Source of the DNA: an uncultured Clostridia bacterium
Lineage (GTDB): Bacteria > Bacillota > Clostridia > Christensenellales > Aristaeellaceae
NCBI GenBank assembly: GCA_934631025.1
Contig: CAKTXR010000030.1
Coordinates: 1 to 29,802, forward strand
DNA: 29,802 nt
Direction: 5' to 3'
The notes beneath the pieces were generated by a model, which did not search any database, had not been told where the DNA came from, and worked only from the letters and a program-made list of their open reading frames with translations. The translations under genes were made by a program, and so were the position numbers. This document shows, in pieces, positions 16,567 to 24,225 of the stretch (its first letter is position 1; each line of letters starts with the position of its first letter).

Positions 16567-17661
16567 TTACGGCAGGGGAACCATATAGACCGAATCGCCG
16601 GAAACAAGCACCGCGCTTGAGCTGCTCGTAATGCCGATCAGCGCGTCGCACTGGAAGGGCAGCTGATAGGTCTCGGCCTGCTCCGCGTTCAGGGAATGGA
16701 TCATGACGTACTGATCGGAGAAGCCGTAGACGGCGTTTCCGCGCGCCAGGATCGAGAAGCAGGTGAACGGCATACGGATCGTGCGGTCGGTATTGCCCTT
16801 GACGAGCCGCACGTCGTTGATCTCGGCGGTCGTGCCGATTTCCGCCATGGGCACGAAGGCCATCAGCGCGCCGTCGGCCGACGTGTCGGAATCGACGAGA
16901 TACCAGCCGTACACCAGCCGCCGCTGATTCACGTCTTCTACGCCGGTGTAATCGTAAACGCGGATGTAGGTTGTGCCTACGGCGTAAACGTTGGGGGATT
17001 CGAACATCACCTCGTAAATGATCTGTTCCGAATCGGTGATCTTGCCGGACTGCTTCCGGCCGGGCTTGTATGTGGTAACCTGACTCATTGGTATGGTGCC
17101 GTTGGTGTCCAGCGACATGACCCAGAGCATTTCGCCCCTGTTGAAGAAGCCGTAGTCCAGCACGGTGATGTCTTCAAGGGCGATGCGGTCGATCTCGCGG
17201 CCGCTCAGCTCCAGCACGATCAGCGTGGCGCTGCTTTCCTCACCGACCAGCGCGGCGGCATAGCTGCTGCCTACGGTGGCGGAGAGTATGGTCTGCCCCA
17301 GCGAGCCGCTGAAGAGCGCCGCGCCGTTTTCGGGGTTCAGCACGGCCAGCAGATCGCCCGACCAGGCCGCCACGCCGCTCTCACAGGCGTTGAAGCCGCA
17401 GTTTGCGCCCACGACATAGCTCCATGTCTGCCGCCCGCGGTCGTTCAGCGCGCGCAGAGACGTGCCGTCGCTGTACACAACGCCCTTGCCGAGTACCTGC
17501 ACGGCCTGCGAGGACGTACAGGGCAGCACGGCCGTGTCGCTGAGTATGTGCGATTTTTCGCGCGTCAGCAGGCTGGCCGCCGTATAGGCCAGCACACAGA
17601 TGAGCAAGGTCACCAACAGGGACAGGGGCCAGGATAGCCCCTTCGATTCGTCGTTTTTCAT
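16567..17661 (-). CDS. DUF5711-like membrane-anchored protein
   Basis: A 364-residue protein with a short cytoplasmic start, one membrane helix (~residues 12-32, LSLLVTLLICVLAYTAASLL) and a long extracytoplasmic beta-rich region. That region contains repeats such as VYSDGTSLRALNDRGRQTW, LLAVLNPENGAALFSG and VYAVGTTYIRVYDYTG. Their spacing resembles blades of a beta-propeller, as expected for DUF5711. It probably faces the cell wall; the function is unknown. The start at 17661 has AGGAG 6 bases upstream; the frame is open to 17697 without a better site. It is the first gene of the operon with cvpA. A small leader frame ends on its start codon (ATGA). Confidence 0.72.
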   Translation of the reverse strand: MKNDESKGLSWPLSLLVTLLICVLAYTAASLLTREKSHILSDTAVLPCTSSQAVQVLGKGVVYSDGTSLRALNDRGRQTWSYVVGANCGFNACESGVAAWSGDLLAVLNPENGAALFSGSLGQTILSATVGSSYAAALVGEESSATLIVLELSGREIDRIALEDITVLDYGFFNRGEMLWVMSLDTNGTIPMSQVTTYKPGRKQSGKITDSEQIIYEVMFESPNVYAVGTTYIRVYDYTGVEDVNQRRLVYGWYLVDSDTSADGALMAFVPMAEIGTTAEINDVRLVKGNTDRTIRMPFTCFSILARGNAVYGFSDQYVMIHSLNAEQAETYQLPFQCDALIGITSSSSAVLVSGDSVYMVPLP

Positions 17662-17711
17662 GAAGCGCTCCTGTCGGCATATTTCATTGTCAAACAATTT
17701 TTGCGCTTCAA
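17658..17711 (-). CDS. Possible 17-residue leader peptide before the DUF5711 gene
   Basis: A TTG start at 17711 lies 9 bases after AGGAG (17725-17721). It opens a 17-codon frame (LKRKNCLTMKYADRSAS) whose TGA overlaps the ATG of the DUF5711 gene (ATGA). Promoter, ribosome site and overlap are all in place, which suits translational coupling, but a frame this short may be chance. Confidence 0.3.
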   Translation of the reverse strand: MKRKNCLTMKYADRSAS

Positions 17712-17747
17712 TTCACAGTTCTCCTGTTGAACAGAAACGCTATTCCT

Positions 17748-17776
17748 ATTATAATGGATTATCGGGCGGTATGCAA
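17748..17776 (-). promoter_or_regulatory. Promoter of the DUF5711-cvpA operon
   Basis: On the minus strand TTGCAT (17776-17771), a 17-base spacer and exact TATAAT (17753-17748). The start codon of the DUF5711 gene is about 85 bases downstream. Confidence 0.7.
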
Positions 17777-17884
17777 TGGTTAAGCACCGACAAATTGCGG
17801 TAAACCACGCTTTTTTTACAAAACTTCTTCATTTTTAAGAAAGCCATGAAACAACTGTTCTTGAAAATGGAGCGTAAACGAAAA

Positions 17885-17900
17885 TGTTTCACGTGAAACA
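17885..17900. promoter_or_regulatory. parS site (ParB/Spo0J binding)
   Basis: TGTTTCACGTGAAACA is a perfect palindrome and an exact match to the bacterial parS consensus TGTTNCACGTGAAACA. ParB loads here to build the partition complex and recruit SMC; most chromosomal copies lie near the origin. It lies 22 bases before the next start codon, inside that gene's leader. Confidence 0.92.
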
Positions 17901-17922
17901 CCGTGAGAGAAGGGAGACGCGC

Positions 17923-18915
17923 ATGGCCGGAAAGAAAAAGCGAAAGGGCAAAAAGGCGGCGCACGGGAGCGCGGGCCGCGTACTGGGCAGACTGCTTCTG
18001 ACGGCGGCCGCGCTGCTGCTGGCCGTGATGACGGTATGGGGCAGCTTTGTCACGCTGGAATGCACCGATCTGCCGCTGCGCGATCTCCCGTCCGCGTTTG
18101 ACGGCGTGAAGATCGTCTATATCAGCGATATTCATCTGACGACGTTCAATTCGCTCTCGAAGGTGAAATCGCTGTTCAAGCGCCTGGAAAGGCTGAAGCC
18201 CGATCTGCTGCTGCTGGGCGGCGACTATACGGGCAACGATCTCGTCCGGCTGGCGGCGAACATCGGCGACGATTCCGCCTACGACGCGGCGATGATCGAT
18301 CTGCGCGATCTGTTTTTCCTGTCGCTTTCAGAGTTTGACGCGCCGCTGGGCAAGTTCGCCGTGGCGGGCGATATGGACAATCTGCTGGAGCGTAGCGCGG
18401 GAACGGCGCTCGAGGACGCGGCGGCGCTGGGCGGCGTGACGCTGCTGCGCGATGAAGCGGCGCGCGTCGTGAAGGACGGGCAGACGCTGATCCTCGTCGG
18501 CGTGAACGACTGGCGCACGGGGCTTCAGGACGCGCGCACGCCCGCAGCAGGATTGGCGGCGGACGACTGCGTGATCGTACTCAGCCACACGCCGGAAGCG
18601 CTGCCGCAGCTCAACGGCCAGATCGCGCTGGGCGGCGGGCTGTGGATGGACGCGGCGCTGACCGGCCACACGTTGGGCGGGCAGATCAGGCTGGGAGATC
18701 GCGAGCTGTTCAATCCACTCTCGAGCGACGAGCGCTATCTGAGCGGCTGGCACATGGAGAACAGCACCAAGACGCTCATCAGCACCGGCCTGAGCGGCGC
18801 GACGTTCACGTTCCGGCTGGGCACCACGGCGCAGGTGCATCTGATCACGCTCAGGACGCAAACGGCGGCGGAAACGCCTGCGCTGAGCTGGCCGGCGGCG
18901 CCAAACGGCGATTAA
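17923..18915 (+). CDS. Membrane-anchored metallophosphoesterase-like protein with altered motifs
   Basis: A 330-residue protein: a lysine-rich N-terminus, one membrane helix (~residues 19-42) and a metallophosphoesterase domain of the YkuE/YaeI kind. Motif 1 (SDIH, Asp69, His71), motif 2 (GGDYTG, Asp101) and SHTPE (His222) are intact. Motif 3, normally GN-H-D, reads GDMD (149-152), and the last motif, normally GHTHGGQ, reads GHTLGGQ (248-254). The catalytic-type His and one metal-ligand His are therefore missing. It may be inactive, bind one metal only, or have a changed reaction. The start at 17923 has AAGGGAG 6 bases upstream; an earlier ATG at 17884 overlaps parS. Relatives hydrolyse phospholipid or lipid-A precursor bonds at the membrane. 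Confidence 0.8.
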   Translation: MAGKKKRKGKKAAHGSAGRVLGRLLLTAAALLLAVMTVWGSFVTLECTDLPLRDLPSAFDGVKIVYISDIHLTTFNSLSKVKSLFKRLERLKPDLLLLGGDYTGNDLVRLAANIGDDSAYDAAMIDLRDLFFLSLSEFDAPLGKFAVAGDMDNLLERSAGTALEDAAALGGVTLLRDEAARVVKDGQTLILVGVNDWRTGLQDARTPAAGLAADDCVIVLSHTPEALPQLNGQIALGGGLWMDAALTGHTLGGQIRLGDRELFNPLSSDERYLSGWHMENSTKTLISTGLSGATFTFRLGTTAQVHLITLRTQTAAETPALSWPAAPNGD

Positions 18916-18924
18916 ACGGCGGAT

Positions 18925-18989
18925 TTTGCACCCCAAACAGCCCCCCAAAATCGCGAAAATCGATTCTGAGCCGATTTTCGCGGTGCAAA
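18925..18989. repeat. Nested inverted repeat
   Basis: A perfect 11-bp stem CGCGAAAATCG (18952-18962) / CGATTTTCGCG (18972-18982) is enclosed by TTTGCAC (18925-18931) / GTGCAAA (18983-18989). It lies between two rightward genes and has no T tract. It could be an mRNA structure, a weak terminator or a short dispersed palindrome. Confidence 0.5.
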
Positions 18990-19043
18990 CGACCGAATAT
19001 TCAAATGAGAAACGAAAAATCGATTACAATCGAAATTTGAAAG

Positions 19044-19057
19044 GCCCCTATAGGGGC
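19044..19057. repeat. Perfect 14-bp palindrome before the radical SAM gene
   Basis: GCCCCTATAGGGGC is self-complementary and lies 22 bases before the start codon, upstream of the ribosome site. A second short palindrome, CGATTACAATCG, is at 19021-19032. Either may be an operator. Confidence 0.4.
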
Positions 19058-19079
19058 GGAAAAGAGACGAAGAGCGATC

Positions 19080-19970
19080 ATGTTTGTCTGCAAATTGTGT
19101 CCACGCGGCTGCGGCGTGAAGCGCGGCGATGAAGCGGCGGGCGAGGGCCGCGGCTTCTGCAAGATGGGCGAAGCGCCGGTGCTGGCCCGCGCGGCGCTGC
19201 ACTTTGACGAGGAGCCGTGCATCAGCGGCTCGCGCGGCTCGGGCGCGGTGTTCTTCAGCGGCTGCACGCTGCGCTGCGTCTACTGCCAGAACGATCAGAT
19301 CAGCCGCGGCTGCTTTGGGCGCGCCGTCACGCCGCAGGGGCTGCGCGCGATATTCGACCGGCTGATCGAGGACGAAGCGCACAACATCAATCTGGTCACT
19401 GGCACGCAGTTCGTGAATCCCATTCTGGAAGCGCTGAAGGAGCCGCTCGGCGTGCCCGTCGTGTGGAACAGCAGCGGCTTTGAGACGATCGATACGCTCA
19501 GGCGGCTTGAGGGTCATGTGCAGGTTTATCTGCCCGATCTCAAGTATGTTGATCCCGAGGGCGCGAGCAAATATTCACGCGCGTCGCTCTATCCGGTGTA
19601 CGCCGAAAAGGCGATCCTCGAAATGCTGCGGCAGGTGGGGGAGAACCAGTTCGACGACGAGGGCGTGATGACGCGCGGCCTGCTCATACGGCATCTGATT
19701 CTGCCCGGTCGCGTCCAGCAGTCGAAGGACGCGCTCAGCTGGATCCACGATCATCTGCCCGAGGGCACATGGGTGTCGCTGATGGCGCAGTACATTCCGT
19801 GCGGGCTGGCCAAAACCATGCCGGAGCTGAACCGGCCCATCACGCGCGAGGAATACGACGAAGTGGTCGATCATCTCTTCGCGCTGGGCATGGAGGACGG
19901 CTATGTGCAGGAGCTGGAGGCGGCCTCGCCGCAGTATATTCCGCCGTTTGATCTGACGGGCGTTGAATAA
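19080..19970 (+). CDS. Radical SAM protein, PflA-like (COG1313 type)
   Basis: A 296-residue radical SAM protein. The [4Fe-4S] motif CTLRCVYC (Cys62, Cys66, Cys69) follows the GSGAVFFSG stretch. An N-terminal cysteine set (Cys4, Cys7, Cys11, Cys27) resembles the extra metal-binding segment of the COG1313 group, annotated as putative pyruvate formate-lyase activating proteins. It uses SAM to form a 5'-deoxyadenosyl radical. The real target is not known for this group, and no glycyl-radical enzyme gene is nearby, so the PFL-activase role is doubtful. The ribosome site is weak (GACGAAGAG), but the start is the only ATG before the conserved cysteines. It is followed after 34 bases by walJ. Confidence 0.85.
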   Translation: MFVCKLCPRGCGVKRGDEAAGEGRGFCKMGEAPVLARAALHFDEEPCISGSRGSGAVFFSGCTLRCVYCQNDQISRGCFGRAVTPQGLRAIFDRLIEDEAHNINLVTGTQFVNPILEALKEPLGVPVVWNSSGFETIDTLRRLEGHVQVYLPDLKYVDPEGASKYSRASLYPVYAEKAILEMLRQVGENQFDDEGVMTRGLLIRHLILPGRVQQSKDALSWIHDHLPEGTWVSLMAQYIPCGLAKTMPELNRPITREEYDEVVDHLFALGMEDGYVQELEAASPQYIPPFDLTGVE

Positions 19971-20004
19971 AAATACATGAGATTGAATTGGGGATATTGA
20001 ATCA

Positions 20005-20802
20005 ATGCAGCTGCAATTCTGCCCGCTGTTTTCAAGCTCGAGCGGAAACTCGATCTTCGTGGGCACGGAAAAAACGAAAATACTGATCGACGCCGGTCTG
20101 TCCGGCGCAAAAATTACGACCGAGCTGAAGAAAATCGGCGTGAACCCCGAGGAGCTCAGCGCTATTTTGGTGACGCACGAGCACAGCGACCACATATCGG
20201 GCGTGGGCGTGCTGTCGCGGCGCTATCACATTCCGGTCTATGCCAACGCGGGTACCTGGGCGGCCATGCGGAATAAGCTGGGCGCGATTGAAGCGGCGAA
20301 CGTCGTTGAATTTGAGACGGGCGGCGATTTTTCCATCGGCGATCTGAATATCCGGCCCTTCGCCACGCCGCACGACGCTGCCGAGCCGGTGGGCTATGCC
20401 GTCTGCGCAGGCTCGTGCAAGGCTTCGATCGCGACCGATCTGGGCTGCATCCGCGAGGGCTGGCTGAGCGAGGTGGCCGCGTCGGACGTGCTGCTGCTCG
20501 AAGCCAATCACGACGTGAACACGCTCGAGGCCGGACGCTATCCCTATGAGCTGAAGAAGCGCATCCTCGGCCGCAAGGGGCATCTGTCCAACGACGACGC
20601 GGGCAGGGCGGCGGTCGAGCTGGTGCGGCGGGGCGTTCGGGCGATCGTCCTGGGGCATCTGAGCGGCGAGAACAACTTCCCCGAGCTGGCCTATGCGAGC
20701 GTGAGCTGTACACTGGAGGAAAACGGGTTTGTGCCCGGGCGCGATCTGGCGCTCAGCGTGGCCAAACGCGACGGTCACAGCGAGATGTTTTCTATGGAAT
20801 GA
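20005..20802 (+). CDS. walJ: Metallo-beta-lactamase-fold hydrolase WalJ (YycJ)
   Basis: A 265-residue MBL-fold protein with the metal-binding motif THEHSDH (His58, His60, Asp62, His63), the opening FCPLFSSSSGNSIFVG, ATPHDAAEPVGY and a late LGHLSGENN. This matches WalJ/YycJ, which in Bacillus lies in the walRKHIJ operon near the origin. It is a 5'-3' exonuclease-like member implicated in coordinating cell division or DNA metabolism. Length is typical (~264). No walRK is present in the window, but rlmH, another neighbour in Bacillota, is only one gene away. The start at 20005 has a weak GGGGAT site upstream; no better start is evident. Confidence 0.88.
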   Translation: MQLQFCPLFSSSSGNSIFVGTEKTKILIDAGLSGAKITTELKKIGVNPEELSAILVTHEHSDHISGVGVLSRRYHIPVYANAGTWAAMRNKLGAIEAANVVEFETGGDFSIGDLNIRPFATPHDAAEPVGYAVCAGSCKASIATDLGCIREGWLSEVAASDVLLLEANHDVNTLEAGRYPYELKKRILGRKGHLSNDDAGRAAVELVRRGVRAIVLGHLSGENNFPELAYASVSCTLEENGFVPGRDLALSVAKRDGHSEMFSME

Positions 20803-20943
20803 GCGCGCCGCATACGGCCTGAAGCGCTGATTTCGAGCGGTGAAACGTCGGTTTTGCGCTCGATGGGGCGCATTTGGCGGGTTTTGGGGCTGAAAATCGT
20901 GAGTGATCGCCGCTGAACATTGAATTGGGAAAGGAACTTCGGC

Positions 20944-20989
20944 GTTCGCAGGCGCAAAGTCTTGAGGTCTGCGTGGCACGCCTGCGGAC
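20944..20989 (+). promoter_or_regulatory. Hairpin in the leader of the CPBP gene
   Basis: GTTCGCAGGCG (20944-20954) and CGCCTGCGGAC (20979-20989) form an 11-bp stem with one wobble, over a 24-base loop. It is followed by TGAAAAAG, not a T tract. It lies about 90 bases before the chosen CPBP start. Confidence 0.35.
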
Positions 20990-21077
20990 TGAAAAAGCGA
21001 TGCGGCGTAAGCGGCGATTTCGCTTCCGTTTTGATGAAAAGGGCGCAGAAACGCGCCTTGACGAGGGGGATGAAGAG

Positions 21078-22019
21078 ATGCTTTCTGCTGACGATGCGGC
21101 CTATTACAGGCCGTCGCTGCGCGCGGCGAGCGCATGGCTGCTGCTGGCGGCGATCGGAAAGACGGCGGTTCTGCCGCTGTTTGAAGCGCTGTATGGCCTG
21201 CTGGGGCGAATCTGGCCGGTGCTTTCCTTGGCCGGAACGGCGCTGGAAGCGGAGCTGTTCTACAAAATCGTGCTGGTCGCAACGCCCGCGTGGCTTTATA
21301 TGCGTCGGGACAACGCGACGCGCCATGCCGCGCGGCTGATCGCGCCGGAGCGACGCGCGCTGCCGCTGACGGCGCTGGCTGCGGTGATCGCCGTGCCGTT
21401 CGCGGCGGCGCTGGGCGGGCTGTGGGCGCGTTTGATCGAAGCGCTGGGCGGCCATGTGACGGCGGAACTTGCCATGCCGGTTTCGATCGGTGGCGCGCTG
21501 CTTCAGCTGGCGGTTTACGCGCTCCTTCCCGCCGTGTGCGAGGAGCTGCTCTTCCGCGGCGGTGTGATGAGCGCCTGGGAGCGGCGGGGTCGGCGGCGGG
21601 CGCTGATCGTGCAGGCGGCGCTGTTCGCGCTGATTCACGAATCGGCGCAGGGCTTTCCCGTGCAGCTGGTTCTGGGGCTGGTGCTGGGGCGGATCGTCAT
21701 GGACGGCGGCTCCGTGTACGCGGGGATGCTGTTTCATGGGCTTTATAACGCGCTGACGCTGATCTGGAGCTGGATGCTTCAAAGCAAATATGCGCATTTT
21801 TATGCAATTTCGAACGGCGTGACGGCGCACCTTGGCCTGACGGCCGCGGGCGCGCTGGCGCTCATGGCGGTGCTGTACAGGCTGCGGCGGGGCGGCGTTT
21901 CAGGCGAAGCGCCGCGCGAGGAGATGGACGCCGGTACGAGCGTGTTGCTGCTGCTGTCCGTATTGAAGATGCTGTCGCTGGGCGTGCTGAACGGGCTGAG
22001 CCTGTTCGGCGTGATTTGA
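21078..22019 (+). CDS. CPBP family intramembrane glutamic endopeptidase
   Basis: A 313-residue membrane protein with about 7-8 hydrophobic segments. The CPBP/Rce1 active-site motifs are all present: CEELLFRG (Glu155, Glu156, Arg160), FALIH (Phe183, His187) and HGLYN (His220, Asn224). Such proteases cleave within or next to the membrane and act in peptide maturation, immunity or anti-sigma degradation; the target here is unknown. The start at 21078 was chosen because GAGGGGGAT precedes it and the hydrophobic region begins soon after. The frame is open to 20925 (TTG), and a basic N-terminal extension cannot be excluded. It lies between walJ and rlmH, 13 bases before the latter. Confidence 0.85.
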   Translation: MLSADDAAYYRPSLRAASAWLLLAAIGKTAVLPLFEALYGLLGRIWPVLSLAGTALEAELFYKIVLVATPAWLYMRRDNATRHAARLIAPERRALPLTALAAVIAVPFAAALGGLWARLIEALGGHVTAELAMPVSIGGALLQLAVYALLPAVCEELLFRGGVMSAWERRGRRRALIVQAALFALIHESAQGFPVQLVLGLVLGRIVMDGGSVYAGMLFHGLYNALTLIWSWMLQSKYAHFYAISNGVTAHLGLTAAGALALMAVLYRLRRGGVSGEAPREEMDAGTSVLLLLSVLKMLSLGVLNGLSLFGVI

Positions 22020-22032
22020 GGGGGAATGAGCG

Positions 22033-22512
22033 ATGCTGCCGGTGCTGCTGATCGGCGTGGGGAAGCTGAAGGAAAAATGGGAGCGCGAGGCCTGCGCGGA
22101 ATATGTCAAGCGTCTTGGCCGGTTCTGCGCGCTGGAGATCTGCGAGCTGAGCGATCAGCCCGAGCCGGACAAGCCCTCGGAAGCGCTCAACCGCCGCGTG
22201 ATGGAGAAGGAAGGCAGGAAAATTCTCGCGAAGATTCGGCCAAACGACCGCGTCGTGGCGCTGTGCATCAAGGGCAGCGCTTACGATTCGGAGCAGTTTG
22301 CGGGCAAAATCGCGGGCTGGTCGATGGACGGGCGGCGGCTGGTGCTGGTGATCGGCGGCTCGCTGGGGCTGTCGGACGAGGTGATTGCCCGCGCCGACGA
22401 GAAGCTGTCCTTCTCGAAGATGACCTTCCCGCATCAGCTCATGCGCGTGATATTGCTCGAACAGCTCTATCGCGGCTTCAAAATCGGCGCAAACGAGCGC
22501 TATCACAAGTAA
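22033..22512 (+). CDS. rlmH: 23S rRNA (pseudouridine1915-N3)-methyltransferase RlmH
   Basis: A 159-residue SPOUT methyltransferase that methylates pseudouridine 1915 in helix 69 of 23S rRNA using SAM. The SAM-binding trefoil knot is seen in LVLVIGGSLGLSDEV (~residues 103-117), and the C-terminal LSFSKMTFPHQLMRVILLEQLYR with ERYHK at the very end is the family hallmark. Length matches (155-160). It starts 13 bases after the CPBP stop, with GAGGGGG upstream, and is probably co-transcribed. Its nearness to walJ is a common feature near the origin in Bacillota. A long hairpin follows. Confidence 0.95.
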   Translation: MLPVLLIGVGKLKEKWEREACAEYVKRLGRFCALEICELSDQPEPDKPSEALNRRVMEKEGRKILAKIRPNDRVVALCIKGSAYDSEQFAGKIAGWSMDGRRLVLVIGGSLGLSDEVIARADEKLSFSKMTFPHQLMRVILLEQLYRGFKIGANERYHK

Positions 22513-22540
22513 AAAAGCGCCTGATTGGTGCAAAAATCAG

Positions 22541-22586
22541 AGCCGCCGAAGCATGAAACCGTGCGTTTCACGTTTCGGCGGCTTTA
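22541..22586 (+). terminator. Hairpin terminator after rlmH
   Basis: AGCCGCCGAA (22541-22550) pairs with TTCGGCGGCT (22574-22583), and the stem continues inward through TGAAAC/GTTTCA (22554-22559 with 22565-22570), giving a nearly continuous rod of about 18 bp. Only a short T run (TTTA) follows. Confidence 0.7.
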
Positions 22587-22850
22587 GTATGCCGTTTGAT
22601 ACAGGATTGGAGGGTCGCTGGACATGAATCAGAGCTTGGCGGGCACAGGCGGCAGCTGAAATAGGTGCGAAGTCTTTCGGGCGTTGTGCGGGCGAGGGTT
22701 ACAGCGTCCGTTCGCGGCATTTTGGGAGCCTAAAAAGCAGCCTTTGTCCTCAAAGCATGGCCTTGAAATCGATAATTCTTTCCGCCGCCGACAGGGGCAA
22801 ATGGAAAGAAGGGCGTGGCAGATTCCGCTAAACAGGCGTAAGCGATCCCG
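22587..22850. other. Gap between convergent rlmH and methyltransferase genes
   Basis: No gene, promoter or repeat stands out here. Base composition is like the surroundings. The only structure is the hairpin at its right edge. Confidence 0.5.
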
Positions 22851-22859
22851 TCACGCCTG
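22827..22859 (-). terminator. Weak terminator of the methyltransferase gene
   Basis: A perfect 7-bp stem, CAGGCGT (22833-22839) with ACGCCTG (22853-22859), overlaps the methyltransferase stop codon. On the minus strand it is followed by only TTTA. Confidence 0.45.
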
Positions 22860-23642
22860 ATCGGCGGCCGGCTTTCTGCCGATGATCAGCGTCCAGCGCT
22901 GATCGAACATGATCGCGGAATTCCGGCGATAGGGATAAAAGCCCGTCGGCGCGCCGCCCGCCAGATCGGTTTCCATCTGAGCGCGGATGACGGTTTGCGT
23001 CTCGGGCAGCGTGGCGGTGTGCGCCATCCAGCTGTCGAGCCGCACGGGCATGCAAACCGCCTCGCAGCAATCGATATTCAGGCCATGCCGTTCATACAGC
23101 GCAAGCATTTCTTGCTGGCTCAGATTGCGGACGTGGGACGGATCGCGCAGAATTTCGAGCGCGTCCTCGGTTTTTCGCAGCGGCTCTTCCGCGGCGGCCA
23201 TGTCGATCATGACCAGTTTTCCGTCCGGCTTCAGCACGCGCGCCATTTCCGAAAACGGCGTTTCCGGCTCGGGAAAATGATGGAACGCCAGCCGCGAAAA
23301 CACAATATCGAAGGAGCCGTCCGCAAATGGCAGATCTGCCGCGTCGCCCAGCATGAACGTCATGTTTTGGAGACGTTCCTGTTCGGCGGCGGCTTTTCCC
23401 TTCTTCAGCATGGCGGCGGTCATGTCCAGGCATACGACGCTGCGCACGCGCGGCGCAAAGGCCCGGCCGCAGACGCACGTTCCGGCGGCGACCTCCAAAA
23501 GTGCGTCCGACGCTTCCGGCGCGACGCGGGCGACGGCGTAGTCCAGATAATCCTGTTTTGAAAAGTTCATGCTGCGGCTCTCAAAGCCGGCGGCCTGCTG
23601 AGTAAAGGCCTTTTGGATTTGCGCGCTGTTTTCGGATTTCAT
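22851..23642 (-). CDS. Class I SAM-dependent methyltransferase
   Basis: A 263-residue protein of the UbiE/COQ5-like methyltransferase type. Motif I is LLEVAAGTCVCG (~residues 48-59), followed by the acidic CLDMT, GDAADLPFADGSFDIVFSRLAFHHF (motifs II/III) and MARVLKPDGKLVMIDM. The SAM-binding core is complete. The substrate is unknown; the C-terminal part (residues ~180-263) differs from quinone methyltransferases. The usual glycine-rich GxGxG motif is GTCVCG, with cysteines in two positions. The ATG is one base after the stop of the ogt-like gene (TGATATG), so the two are translationally coupled. Confidence 0.85.
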   Translation of the reverse strand: MKSENSAQIQKAFTQQAAGFESRSMNFSKQDYLDYAVARVAPEASDALLEVAAGTCVCGRAFAPRVRSVVCLDMTAAMLKKGKAAAEQERLQNMTFMLGDAADLPFADGSFDIVFSRLAFHHFPEPETPFSEMARVLKPDGKLVMIDMAAAEEPLRKTEDALEILRDPSHVRNLSQQEMLALYERHGLNIDCCEAVCMPVRLDSWMAHTATLPETQTVIRAQMETDLAGGAPTGFYPYRRNSAIMFDQRWTLIIGRKPAADQA

Positions 23643-23643
23643 A

Positions 23644-24177
23644 TCAGAGCGCCGTTCCTTTCTTCGGGATGAAAAAGCGGCTCATATCGACTCCTTCCAG
23701 CTCGAGCAGCCTGATCTTTTTATCAATGCCGCCCGCATAGCCCGTCAGGCTGCCGTTTGAGCCGACGACGCGGTGGCAGGGAATGATGAGGGAAATCTCG
23801 TTGCGCCCCACAGCGCCCCCCACGGCCTGCGCCGACATGGACGCAAGCCCCTCTTCGGCCGCCAGCCGCCGCGCCAGCGCGCCGTAGGTGGTCGTCTGGC
23901 CGTAGGGAATCTCCAGCAGAAGCCGCCAGACGGCCTGCCGGAAGGGCGAGCCGATGGGATGCAGCGGCGGCGTGAAATCTGGCTTCCTGCCGCTGAAATA
24001 GCAATCCAGCCAGCGGCGTGTTTCGGCCAGCACGGGCGTATCCTGTTCGATCGTTTTATCAGGCAGCAGGGCGGCGAAGTATTTCTGGCCGTCGAACCAG
24101 AGTCCGGTCAGGCCAAGCTCGTCCGCCGAAAGAAGGACGCCGCCCAGTGGCGAAGTATAATGCTGAATGTATGTCAT
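23644..24177 (-). CDS. ogt: Methylated-DNA--[protein]-cysteine S-methyltransferase
   Basis: A 177-residue suicide DNA repair protein that takes methyl groups from O6-methylguanine onto its own cysteine. The acceptor is Cys134 in the signature IIPCHRVV, followed by GSLTGYAGG. The PYGQTTTYGALAR stretch and AVGGAVGRN are the conserved DNA-binding elements. Length is typical of the short Ogt type without an AdaA domain. The start at 24177 has GAGGT 6 bases upstream; the open frame to 24372 has no ribosome site. It is the first gene of a two-gene leftward operon with a methyltransferase. A TATAAT lies 43 bases upstream. Confidence 0.93.
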   Translation of the reverse strand: MTYIQHYTSPLGGVLLSADELGLTGLWFDGQKYFAALLPDKTIEQDTPVLAETRRWLDCYFSGRKPDFTPPLHPIGSPFRQAVWRLLLEIPYGQTTTYGALARRLAAEEGLASMSAQAVGGAVGRNEISLIIPCHRVVGSNGSLTGYAGGIDKKIRLLELEGVDMSRFFIPKKGTAL

Positions 24178-24219
24178 AAGCGTACCTCGCAGATATGATG
24201 AGTGGAAATATTCAAGGCC

Positions 24220-24225
24220 ATTATA
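24220..24225 (-). promoter_or_regulatory. -10 element of the ogt operon
   Basis: On the minus strand exact TATAAT about 40 bases before the ogt start. No good -35 sits at 17 bases (TGGAAA is nearest); TTGATG lies at a 21-base spacing, which is too long. Confidence 0.45.

Noticed and set aside
22553..22573. parS-like half-site (GTTTCACG) in the hairpin after rlmH
   Set aside because: The arms are in the wrong order and spacing for parS; the pairing TGAAAC/GTTTCA belongs to the terminator stem.
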